Positions 1 through 6,434 of a stretch of DNA of 6,860 bases are shown here, piece after piece (position 1 is the first letter of the stretch; every line of letters starts with the position of its first letter). Source of the stretch: Eggerthellaceae bacterium (GTDB lineage: Bacteria > Actinomycetota > Coriobacteriia > Coriobacteriales > Eggerthellaceae); the NCBI GenBank assembly GCA_017559045.1, contig JAFYTB010000041.1, positions 1-6,860 on the forward strand, given 5' to 3'. A model generated the notes under the pieces. It was not told the origin of the DNA. It did no database searches and saw only the letters and a list, made by a program, of their open reading frames with translations. The position numbers and the translations under genes were made by a program.

Positions 1-490
1 ACAGGTCGATTTCGACAGTCCAGCCGAAGGTAAGCACGTCCATCCAGATACGCGGGTTCCAGCAAATCTGACCAATACCCATATTGTTAGGAGAGCCAAA
101 CAGCGTCATGAAACGATGGAGCGGCCAGAACGATGCATGCGGGCCACCGATCATGGACGACACAACGCCACGACCATGCTCGTCCGCAAGCTGCGTGAGA
201 CGAGCTGCAATCTCGTCGAGAGCCTCGTCCCAGCTCACGCGCTCCCACTGACCAGCGCCGCGATCACCAACACGCTTAAGCGGGAAGTTCACGCGATCGG
301 CGCCGTCAAGGGCGTCGAGATTCATGCGCCAGCGCCTGCAGCCCGCAAGGATCTTCGGATCATACGGATAGCGCGACGGATCGGGCTCGAGGTCGATCAC
401 GCGACCATCCTCGACGGTGGCGATAAACGCACAGCAATAGCCACAATAATGGCAGTTTGTCGGCTTCTTCTCCAGCAAGGTCTTCCCCAC
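1..490 (-). CDS. Molybdopterin oxidoreductase (DMSO reductase family), N-terminal part, runs off left edge
   Basis: The N-terminal 163 residues of a second molybdenum/tungsten bis-MGD enzyme are visible. A [4Fe-4S] motif C13-x2-C16-x3-C20 (with an extra C19) is completed by C51. C51 is followed by R-R-W where the family usually has C-x-[KR]-G. Next comes a stretch closely matching the 964-aa catalytic subunit at 3259-6153 (KRVGDRGAGQWE here, KRVGEKGAGQWE there), then an FGSPN motif and C143 in GQICWNP, at the position of the Mo/W ligand. No twin-arginine signal precedes the cluster motif, so the enzyme is probably cytoplasmic. The start is uncertain. The frame is closed by TGA at 566-568, leaving GTG at 490 or TTG at 478. 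GTG has little Shine-Dalgarno support, while TTG has GGGGA about five bases upstream. The gene lies 8 bases after the HdrB-like gene, so the two are probably co-transcribed and may form one complex. The substrate is unknown. Confidence 0.88.
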   Translation of the reverse strand, partial: MGKTLLEKKPTNCHYCGYCCAFIATVEDGRVIDLEPDPSRYPYDPKILAGCRRWRMNLDALDGADRVNFPLKRVGDRGAGQWERVSWDEALDEIAARLTQLADEHGRGVVSSMIGGPHASFWPLHRFMTLFGSPNNMGIGQICWNPRIWMDVLTFGWTVEIDL

Positions 491-498
491 TTCTCGTA

Positions 499-1425
499 CT
501 ATTCCGCAGGCTCGAGAGAGACGAACGAGCGACCGCTCGGCTCGACTTCCTCGGCACCAAGGTTCTCATCAAACAGGAAACGCAGCTTCATGAGGCCGCC
601 GGTGAGCGACCAGTCGATGCGCCAGCTGTACAACAGCTCAAGATAATTAACTACCTGCACATACGGCTGGCAGTACGTCAGCTGGAATGCACAGGAAAGG
701 CACGCAGTCACCAGGGCGTCGGCACCAGCATCAACAGCCTCCTGGCCATTGCGATGGGCCAGCTTATCGGCCGCTTCGTACTTGCCCGCTGCACGCGGAA
801 GCGATCCGCAGCACAGGGAGCGATTGCGGGAATGCTCCGGGTCAACCCACAGGCCATCGGGCAAGAGCCCACGCAAGCCATCGGCGAACTCGCCGTAGTC
901 GCGATCGGGGCAGGAATCATGCGTGCACAGCTTCACCGGCTCGTCGGCGCTGCCCTTGATGAGCTGAGCTGCAACACCCGGATCAATCTTGTAGCCAACC
1001 TGTGCAAGGACCTGCGGCAGAGCAACCAGCTCGACAGAGCGGCCAGCCATGCGCTCGTCCTTCTCGAAGGCATCACGCAGCGCCTTCACGCAATTCGGGC
1101 AGGCACAGATGATGCGCTCGATATCGGTCTCGAGAAGGCGCTCAACGAACTCCACCTCGAACGCAGCGCGGCGGGTTTCGCCTTCCGGCTCATAGCTGAG
1201 GATCTTTCCGCAGCACAGGAAGGAGATACCGTCGGCGAGGTTCTGGCTACGCAGCGTCTCGTACACAGCGGAAACCAACGGAAGCGCATAGTTGATGAAC
1301 GAGCAGCCCGGGAAGAAAAGCGACGTGCAGCGTTCGCGCTCGCCCTTCATGATGCGCGTATCCAGCATGGGGAAATCGCACTCGATGGTCGAGCCCGTCA
1401 AAGCGTCTTTGAATTGATAGTCCAT
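499..1425 (-). CDS. HdrB-like protein with two CCG (cysteine-rich) domains
   Basis: 308 residues with two complete copies of the CCG signature that binds non-cubane [4Fe-4S] clusters in heterodisulfide reductase HdrB/HdrD. The first is C41-x29-C71-C72-x36-C109-x2-C112 and the second C172-x32-C205-C206-x35-C242-x2-C245. Both fit or nearly fit the published spacing. Related two-CCG modules occur in GlpC and LutA. No ferredoxin-type (HdrC-like) domain, membrane segment or signal peptide is visible, so it is a soluble cytoplasmic protein that needs a partner to receive electrons. The start is well supported: AAGGAGG sits six bases before ATG. It is the first gene after a terminator, with its own likely promoter, and is followed after 8 bases by a molybdopterin enzyme. 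The likely role, by inference, is electron transfer or thiol/disulfide chemistry with that enzyme. The last ~30 residues lie beyond the CCG fold and are not recognised. Confidence 0.9.
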   Translation of the reverse strand: MDYQFKDALTGSTIECDFPMLDTRIMKGERERCTSLFFPGCSFINYALPLVSAVYETLRSQNLADGISFLCCGKILSYEPEGETRRAAFEVEFVERLLETDIERIICACPNCVKALRDAFEKDERMAGRSVELVALPQVLAQVGYKIDPGVAAQLIKGSADEPVKLCTHDSCPDRDYGEFADGLRGLLPDGLWVDPEHSRNRSLCCGSLPRAAGKYEAADKLAHRNGQEAVDAGADALVTACLSCAFQLTYCQPYVQVVNYLELLYSWRIDWSLTGGLMKLRFLFDENLGAEEVEPSGRSFVSLEPAE

Positions 1426-1460
1426 GATCGCCCTCCTTACGGCCGCATTCCCAGGACTTC

Positions 1461-1489
1461 ATTGTATCGGCTTTTCGCAAAGGAAGAGG
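1461..1489 (-). promoter_or_regulatory. Possible promoter of the HdrB-like/molybdoenzyme unit
   Basis: On the minus strand TACAAT (1461-1466) is a 5-of-6 match to a sigma70 -10 box, about 36 bases before the ATG at 1425. No good -35 is seen: the hexamer 17 bases upstream (1484-1489, CCTCTT) is poor. The position, just after the preceding operon's terminator and before a gene with a strong ribosome binding site, makes a promoter here likely. The exact box is uncertain. Confidence 0.4.
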
Positions 1490-1594
1490 AAGTGTTGCCG
1501 CAGCGTCCCCCGCAGAAACAAACCCCCGCGAAGTGCTCCTAAGTGCCGCAAAGGCGAGCCCTCTGGGCACGCCCGAAACTTCACCTTCTTTTGC

Positions 1595-1627
1595 GAAAAA
1601 GAGGGGCCCGCAATCTCGGGCCCCTCT
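1595..1627 (-). terminator. Rho-independent terminator of the three-gene molybdoenzyme operon
   Basis: A perfect 11-bp, GC-rich stem pairs 1600-1610 with 1617-1627 around a six-base loop (1611-1616). Read on the minus strand it is followed by TTTTTCGC. It starts 45 bases past the stop codon of the NrfD-type gene. On the plus strand there is no T tract, so it acts on the minus strand only. It separates the three-gene operon from the HdrB-like unit. Confidence 0.9.
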
Positions 1628-1672
1628 CAAAGCTACGAGAAATCAGCTTGCGCCATTTCCCTTAGGCGATAA

Positions 1673-2653
1673 CTAGAACTCGTTCTCGCCCTCGTAGTTC
1701 CACCTGTGAGCGAAAGCAGCCTTGTGGTTCGCAACGCGACCCATGTAGCGCTCCTCGCCCGGCAGCGGTGCACGGTCGTCGGTGTTGACAACCAGAACAC
1801 GCAGCAGGCAGCCACCGCACAGAACCAGCACGGGAGCAACCACGCCGGAAGCGACGCCGGAGCCAGCGACATAAAGGGCCAGCGGGATGAGCAGACCAGC
1901 GAAGATCATGCCGCCCCAGAACAGCGGTGCATAGGAACCGCAGACCCAACGCTTGGCAGCCTTCTTAGCGGTGACGTTGCCGGCACCCAGGAAGGACAGA
2001 ACCATGGTCAGCAGGATGATGAGCTCGGCGACAACGAGAACGATGTCGACGACATGGAGGATCTCATGGATGTGATGAGCAGCCTCGAGGCTCTCGACGC
2101 TGGAGACGGCCGGCCAACCACCGATAGCGAGCACGATAGCAGCGCAACCGGTAGAGATAGCGGACACGGTGAACAGCACGGGCAGAGCCGGGGTAGCCCA
2201 GAAGGAGTGAGCCTTCAGGGTGGAGATCATGATGCCGGTGTACATCATGATGCAGAGGCCGAAGAAGCCGCCAACCAGCAGCAGCGGGCTAGCGATGGGC
2301 TTCAGCAGCGCGGACAGCGGAGCCAGGAAAGCGATGGAATCGCCCAGGAAAGCTGCAACGAAGATCATGGACACGAAGGTGTCGATAACCAGGAAGACAG
2401 CACCCCACTTGATGACGGAGGTAGCGGTACGGAAAACGCGCCAGAAGACACCCGGCTGACCGAGGTCGACGAGCAGGCAGACCAGACCGATGCAGATGCA
2501 GATGAATGCAACGAGGACAGGCATCGCGAACAGGTCGGTGTGACCCGGGAGAACGATGCTGTCGAAGATGGCGGACAGGAACATAATGCCGCCAGCCAGA
2601 CCGCCCAGGAACAGGTACAGGGCGATAGGCGGTTCCCAATAATGATGCTTCAT
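1673..2653 (-). CDS. NrfD/PsrC-type polytopic membrane subunit
   Basis: 326 residues, mostly hydrophobic, with about eight membrane segments (roughly residues 10-30, 42-62, 82-102, 121-145, 155-178, 200-222, 242-262 and 267-288). Family hallmarks are W6-x2-PIALYLFLGGLAGG at the N-terminus, DLGQPGVFW at 63-71, and a YTG...SFWATPALPVLF...STG stretch around residues 138-169. Subunits of this family anchor molybdoenzyme complexes and exchange electrons with the quinone pool (PsrC of polysulfide reductase, NrfD of nitrite reductase). No haem-ligand pattern was looked for beyond this. The ATG overlaps the stop of the ferredoxin gene by one base (TAATG), with GGGAGG upstream, which implies translational coupling. 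It is the last gene of the operon, and a terminator follows. The C-terminal ~35 residues are charged and probably lie outside the membrane. Confidence 0.93.
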   Translation of the reverse strand: MKHHYWEPPIALYLFLGGLAGGIMFLSAIFDSIVLPGHTDLFAMPVLVAFICICIGLVCLLVDLGQPGVFWRVFRTATSVIKWGAVFLVIDTFVSMIFVAAFLGDSIAFLAPLSALLKPIASPLLLVGGFFGLCIMMYTGIMISTLKAHSFWATPALPVLFTVSAISTGCAAIVLAIGGWPAVSSVESLEAAHHIHEILHVVDIVLVVAELIILLTMVLSFLGAGNVTAKKAAKRWVCGSYAPLFWGGMIFAGLLIPLALYVAGSGVASGVVAPVLVLCGGCLLRVLVVNTDDRAPLPGEERYMGRVANHKAAFAHRWNYEGENEF

Positions 2654-3231
2654 TATGCCTTACCTCCCAAATCCGGAATGTAGTAGATCTGAGGCTCGGT
2701 GCCGAACTCCTCGAAGAGGCGCTCGGTCTTGACAGAGCCGATGAGCTTCGAAACCTCGCTGTTGGGATCGTCGAGATCGCCAAAGATACGTGCCTTCTGG
2801 TGGCAGGTCAGCACGCAATAAGGCTGTGCATTCGGATCCATCTGGCGCTTGTCGCGGCAGAAGGAGCACTTGCGCACGAAGCGGTGCAGGCGGCTCTCCA
2901 TATGGGAGGCATCGCGCATGCCATAGGGGCAAGCGTTGACGCAGACCTTGCAGGACATGCACTTCTTGGGATCAACCCAAATGGTGCCGTCCTCGTCCTG
3001 GATGCTGGCGCCGTTGGGGCAGCAGGGAACGCACTCGGGGTTTGCGCAGTGCATGCACAGCGTGGGGGTCCAAGTCTTGTGGACGTTGGGCCACTCGCCC
3101 TGAGCGCCCTCGGTGAGGACGGGGTTGTAGATGATGTCGAGTGGAAGCTTGTTCCAAGTACGGCATGCAACCGTGCAGGAATGGCAACCGATGCAACGAC
3201 GCTGGTCGATGACCATTACGTAACGAGTCAT
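2653..3231 (-). CDS. Four-cluster ferredoxin subunit of molybdoenzyme (DmsB/PsrB/NrfC type)
   Basis: 192 residues with sixteen cysteines in four sets, the usual pattern for electron-transfer subunits of this enzyme class: C13-x2-C16-x2-C19-x3-C23; C59-x2-C62-x4-C67-x3-C71-P; C91-x2-C94-x2-C97-x3-C101-P; C122-x2-C125-x13-C139-x3-C143. All four sets look complete, so four [4Fe-4S] clusters are expected, forming a wire between the catalytic subunit and the NrfD-type anchor. Length is normal for DmsB/PsrB. There is no signal peptide, in keeping with the catalytic subunit, which also lacks one. The ATG is preceded by AGGAAA about five bases upstream. The gene starts 27 bases after the catalytic subunit ends and overlaps the next gene by one base, so the three are one operon. 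Confidence 0.95.
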   Translation of the reverse strand: MTRYVMVIDQRRCIGCHSCTVACRTWNKLPLDIIYNPVLTEGAQGEWPNVHKTWTPTLCMHCANPECVPCCPNGASIQDEDGTIWVDPKKCMSCKVCVNACPYGMRDASHMESRLHRFVRKCSFCRDKRQMDPNAQPYCVLTCHQKARIFGDLDDPNSEVSKLIGSVKTERLFEEFGTEPQIYYIPDLGGKA

Positions 3232-3258
3232 TTTATTTCCTTTCCTACTCGCGTGCCG

Positions 3259-6153
3259 TTAGTCCAGGGGCTCGTAAGACATGCTGTAGCGATTGCCCGT
3301 CTCGGGGTCAACCAGGCAGCCCTGAGCACCGTCATACATGTAGCCGTAGTTGGCGTCATGGTATGCGCAGGTAGCGGGATCGAACATCCAGCCGCTGTTG
3401 GGATCGTAGATGTACGGCTTGTCGCCCAGGCGAGCGTAGCCCTTCTCAGCATCCCATGCGAGGGTGCCCGGGAACTCGTACGGAGCAGTCTCGGTGCCGG
3501 GGTAGCAGCGAACGCCGCAGATCTCGACGATCTCCTCGCGCTCCATGGTGTACTTCTTGCCGGTAGCATCGTCGACGAGGCAGCCACCCTGTGCGTCGTA
3601 ACGCCAGCCGGTGTATGCGTCGTGGTAACCCTTGGTGCGCGGGTTGATGAGCCAGCCGGAAGCATCCAGACGGAAGTGGGTGCCCTTCTGGTACAGGTTG
3701 TTGTCCTGCCAGACCCAGTAGTAGCCCTCGGGAACCTCGATCTCGCACTGCGGCTTCTCGAACGGAATCTTCTCACGGTCGAGATGCTGGTCAGACGGCA
3801 TAACGGTAACGCCAGGGGTCTTGCTGGAGCCGGGGATGGACCAGACAGCGTCCTTAGCGGTGAACTCGTTGTCGAGCTCGGTGCACTTGTAAACCTTGCA
3901 CATCAGGCCACGGTTAGCCCAGGAGCCACCCATGGGGTCGCAATCCCAGTCGTCAACAGAGGTGAGAACGTTGACGTTGGACTCGAGGCAGCCGAACGGG
4001 TTGTCGAGATCGGCAGAACCGTCGCGCTCGGGGAACCACCAGCCGCGCGGTGCGAAGACGACGTTCGGATGAACCTCAGCCTCGACGTTAGCGCGCATCT
4101 TGATGCGGCCGCGGCGGGTCTCGATCCAGCACCAGTCACCGTAAGCGATGCCGAGCTTCTCAGCCAGAACAGGGTTGATGGAGAAGTACGGATCGGGATA
4201 CAGGAAGCGGATGCCGGGCATGTTGAAGTGCTCGGAGTGGTGGTAGGGCATGAAGCCGCCACCAGTGGTGAGAACGATCGGGTACTCTTCGGCGATCTCC
4301 GGAGTATCGATCTCGTTCTCGCAGCAGCCAACATAGGTGGGCATGCCGACGTAACCCAGCTCGCGCAGGATGGAGGAGTTGCACTCGACCTTGCGGGACG
4401 GGGTCCAGAAGCCACCATGCTTGAACTTGTTCTGATGCAGCGGCGGATAGTACATGCGGAAGTAGTCGACGAAGTCGTTCCAGCAGGTGATGGGGAGGTT
4501 GAGCGGCTTGAGGATGTCGTAGTAGCAGTCCTCAATGGTCTCCCACTGCCAGTTGGCCGGATCCTGGCCGCAGGCCAGACCAAGCTTACGCCAGAAGGTG
4601 AAGTCGTCGTGACGATCGTACTTCGGCTGGATAGCGCGGCGGCCGCCCATGACGGAGTCGGTTGCGCCGTAGTGGGTAACGATGATCGGACGCTCGAGTG
4701 CGCCAGCTGCCGGGAAGACATAGTCAGCGAACAGAGCGGTCGGGGTCATCCAGTAGTCGACAGCAACGAGGAACTCGACCTTCTTCAGAGCCTCAAGAGT
4801 CATCTTGGAGTCGCCATAGGAGTTGATCGGGTTGGTAGCGTTGCAGACGAGAGCGCGGATCTGATACGGGTCACCAGTGATGATGGCCTTGAAGACGCTC
4901 GGGCCGTGAGCCTCGCAGAACCACTCTGCGGGCAGGGTCTTGCCCCAGGTGCGCTTCGCATTGTCGGAGATGAGCTGGTAGCCAGGCCAAGAAGTGAGCT
5001 TGAACTTGTTGGAGCCGATCTGCTTTGCCTTCATTTCCTCGGGCAGCAGCTCGTTGAGCTCGAGCTCCTCGTCGGTGAGGAAGTTCAGAGCCGGGCCGGG
5101 CATGCCGTCGCCACCGGGAACCTCGAGGTTACCGCAGACGGCACGAATGAGAGCCAGAGCATGAGAGCCGGTGGTAGAAGCACGGCCGATCTGGTCCCAG
5201 GTGCAGCCCCACTGAATGCAGCCGGGCTTGTTGGTTGCGTACATGCGAGCAGCAGTACGGATGAGGTCAGCGTCGAGCCAAGTGATCTTGGATGCCCACT
5301 CGGGGGTGTACTCGGCGACATGATCGCGCAGCTCGTCAAAGCCGTCGCACCACTGATCGACAAACTCGAAGTCATACATGAATTCGTAGATGATGGTGTG
5401 CAGGATTGCGAGAGCCAGAGCAGCGTCAGTACCAGGACGCAGCGGCAGCCACAGGTCAGCCTTGGAGGCGGACTCGGAGTAACGCGGGTCGACCACGATG
5501 ACCTTCAGGCCTGCCTTCTGCAGGTCGAGGTAGCCGCGGTTGCCAGGCAGCGTGGAAGCGCCCGGGTTGAAGCCCCACATAACGAGGCACTTAGCACCGC
5601 CGAGGTCAGTCTCGAACGGGGACCAGCCAGCAACGCAAGTCTCGGCCATGAACGTCGGGATCCAGCAAAGCAGAGCGTTGTGGAAGCCGTTCGGGGTGCC
5701 GAACTGGTTGAGGAAGCGGCGACGTGCAAAGTCGTCGGTACGGGTGGTACCGCCGGCAGAGGCAACAGCCTCAGCGCCACTCTCGGCCTTGATCTGGTTA
5801 AGCCTGTCGGCAACCTCCTGGATTGCCTGGTCGTACGGGATCTGCTCCCACTGACCTGCGCCCTTCTCACCCACGCGCTTGAGTGCGTGGTTGATACGGC
5901 CAGGATGGTTCACGTGCAGAAGCGCGCTGGTGCCGCGGCAGCACAGACCACCCTGATTGGAATAGTTGGGATCACCCTCGATCTTGATTACGTCGCCATC
6001 TTTGACGTAAGCAAGAACGCCGCAGTTAGCGTGGCAGAAGTAGCAAAGCGATTTGACTACTTCGACGCCCTCGGCATGGATGTCGACCTCAGTCGACACG
6101 GTGTCAGGACAAACGATGTCCTTGAGACCGGTGGACGTCTTGGAAATCTCCAT
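3259..6153 (-). CDS. Molybdopterin oxidoreductase catalytic subunit with C-terminal octapeptide-repeat tail
   Basis: 964 residues, a bis-MGD molybdenum or tungsten enzyme of the DMSO reductase family. In order: a [4Fe-4S] motif C37-x2-C40-x3-C44-x26-C71, ending C-C-R-G; the main molybdopterin domain (about 86-600) with FGTPN at 151-155 and C163 in NALLCW as the probable metal ligand, as in PsrA/PhsA-type enzymes; a dinucleotide-binding domain (about 623-756) starting near TTGGG; and an extra tail to 964. The last ~155 residues are octapeptide repeats (separate entry). Typical relatives end near 760-820. The N-terminus has no twin-arginine signal, and an in-frame TAG at 6184-6186, ten codons upstream, closes the frame, so the enzyme should be cytoplasmic. 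GGGGAAGG sits just before the ATG. It heads an operon with ferredoxin and NrfD-type subunits. The substrate is unknown; polysulfide/thiosulfate-type, acetylene hydratase-like and catechol dehydroxylase-like relatives are all possible. Confidence 0.95.
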   Translation of the reverse strand: MEISKTSTGLKDIVCPDTVSTEVDIHAEGVEVVKSLCYFCHANCGVLAYVKDGDVIKIEGDPNYSNQGGLCCRGTSALLHVNHPGRINHALKRVGEKGAGQWEQIPYDQAIQEVADRLNQIKAESGAEAVASAGGTTRTDDFARRRFLNQFGTPNGFHNALLCWIPTFMAETCVAGWSPFETDLGGAKCLVMWGFNPGASTLPGNRGYLDLQKAGLKVIVVDPRYSESASKADLWLPLRPGTDAALALAILHTIIYEFMYDFEFVDQWCDGFDELRDHVAEYTPEWASKITWLDADLIRTAARMYATNKPGCIQWGCTWDQIGRASTTGSHALALIRAVCGNLEVPGGDGMPGPALNFLTDEELELNELLPEEMKAKQIGSNKFKLTSWPGYQLISDNAKRTWGKTLPAEWFCEAHGPSVFKAIITGDPYQIRALVCNATNPINSYGDSKMTLEALKKVEFLVAVDYWMTPTALFADYVFPAAGALERPIIVTHYGATDSVMGGRRAIQPKYDRHDDFTFWRKLGLACGQDPANWQWETIEDCYYDILKPLNLPITCWNDFVDYFRMYYPPLHQNKFKHGGFWTPSRKVECNSSILRELGYVGMPTYVGCCENEIDTPEIAEEYPIVLTTGGGFMPYHHSEHFNMPGIRFLYPDPYFSINPVLAEKLGIAYGDWCWIETRRGRIKMRANVEAEVHPNVVFAPRGWWFPERDGSADLDNPFGCLESNVNVLTSVDDWDCDPMGGSWANRGLMCKVYKCTELDNEFTAKDAVWSIPGSSKTPGVTVMPSDQHLDREKIPFEKPQCEIEVPEGYYWVWQDNNLYQKGTHFRLDASGWLINPRTKGYHDAYTGWRYDAQGGCLVDDATGKKYTMEREEIVEICGVRCYPGTETAPYEFPGTLAWDAEKGYARLGDKPYIYDPNSGWMFDPATCAYHDANYGYMYDGAQGCLVDPETGNRYSMSYEPLD
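3271..3726 (-). repeat. Octapeptide-repeat region encoded in the tail of the molybdoenzyme
   Basis: Residues 810-873 and 898-961 of the 964-aa protein fall into eight-residue units, typically aromatic-x-aromatic-D-x-x-x-G. Clear units are YIYDPNSG (914-921), WMFDPATC (922-929), AYHDANYG (930-937), YMYDGAQG (938-945) and CLVDPETG (946-953). An earlier block matches unit for unit: HFRLDASG (826-833), WLINPRTK, GYHDAYTG (842-849), WRYDAQGG (850-857), CLVDDATG (858-865). The two blocks are 88 residues apart, exactly eleven units. A 24-residue non-repeat insert (874-897) contains C879 and C883. At the DNA level the two copies have clearly diverged, so this is not a recent duplication. The pattern resembles the OCRE octamer repeat of eukaryotic RNA-binding proteins, and more loosely YD repeats. 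Function unknown. Confidence 0.85.
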
Positions 6154-6209
6154 GTACCTTCCCCTCTTCTCGTCGTCTTTTTCCTATACTTCACTTCATT
6201 TAGCCCGCA

Positions 6210-6233
6210 AGCGCTCCGCGAAAGCAGAGCGCT
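6210..6233 (-). other. Leader hairpin 3, upstream of the catalytic-subunit gene
   Basis: AGCGCTC and GAGCGCT (6210-6216 and 6227-6233) pair perfectly. A further U-G pair and GC/GC extend the stem to about ten pairs closed by a UUUC tetraloop on the minus-strand RNA. It lies about 57 bases before the ATG at 6153 and has no T tract, so it is not a terminator. It could affect messenger stability or translation. Confidence 0.45.
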
Positions 6234-6330
6234 CTCACGTGTTGCGAAACGTCAAAAGCATACGGAAACACCCGGTTTGCTTCATCGCACCCATAGTTGG
6301 AATTAAACCGTGCGGCTAATCCCCGTGGTA

Positions 6331-6390
6331 CTAAATGAGCAGGCGGGCATTTCTGCGTGCTTCAGACGCCTTGGTGAGCCTTTTCCACAT
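6331..6390 (-). CDS. Candidate 19-residue leader peptide or small protein
   Basis: On the minus strand an ATG at 6390-6388 opens a 20-codon frame ending in TAG at 6333-6331. It encodes a short basic peptide (MWKRLTKASEARRNARLLI) with seven Lys/Arg. A GGAG Shine-Dalgarno lies at good spacing before the ATG, and the predicted TATAAT promoter is about 45 bases upstream. The Shine-Dalgarno lies in the loop, and the start codon in the stem, of the hairpin at 6385-6409. The frame is too short for composition to argue for coding, so it may be chance. A second, longer frame (ATG at 6413, 36 codons, GGGTGA upstream) overlaps it and looks less protein-like. Confidence 0.25.
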   Translation of the reverse strand: MWKRLTKASEARRNARLLI

Positions 6391-6409
6391 ACCCTCTCCC
6401 GGCATGTGG
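6385..6409 (-). other. Leader hairpin 1
   Basis: On the minus strand CCACATGCC (6409-6401) pairs with GGTATGTGG (6393-6385), nine pairs including one G-U, around loop GGGAGAG. It lies about 20 bases after the predicted transcription start. It encloses the Shine-Dalgarno and ATG of the candidate small ORF. Confidence 0.5.
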
Positions 6410-6434
6410 GCATAGTTCACCCAAAGCTTTCGAA

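Larger units (their letters stand above)
6154..6428 (-). promoter_or_regulatory. Long structured 5' leader of the molybdoenzyme operon
   Basis: If transcription starts about seven bases after the TATAAT box at 6435-6440, the messenger has a leader of about 275 nt before the ATG at 6153. Three hairpins are visible on the minus strand: 6385-6409 (9 bp, seven-base loop), 6341-6371 (5 + 4 bp with a six-base bulge) and 6210-6233 (7 bp plus a U-G pair and 2 bp, UUUC loop). None is followed by a T tract, so no classical attenuator is seen. I do not recognise a known riboswitch. The last 25 bases hold the ribosome binding site. Confidence 0.4.

Noticed and set aside
457..1542. A 361-codon plus-strand open frame opposite the HdrB-like gene
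   Set aside because: Antisense shadow: the minus frame has two perfect CCG motifs and a strong Shine-Dalgarno.
1706..2683. A 325-codon plus-strand open frame, very acidic and Gln/Asp-rich, opposite the NrfD-type gene
   Set aside because: Its odd composition is the complement of hydrophobic codons on the minus strand. The minus frame is a clear NrfD-type protein with coupled start and terminator.
6210..6233. Leader hairpin considered as a terminator
   Set aside because: No T tract follows on either strand, and it lies inside the operon's own leader just before the ribosome site.
2800..6306. A 1168-codon plus-strand open frame opposite the whole catalytic-subunit gene
   Set aside because: It is the antisense shadow of a gene whose codons avoid the triplets that read as stops on the other strand. 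Its protein has no family character, while the minus frame shows every motif of the enzyme family and a good ribosome site.
6053..6319. An 88-codon plus-strand frame across the operon's leader
   Set aside because: It overlaps the start of the catalytic subunit in antisense, has no ribosome site and no recognisable protein.
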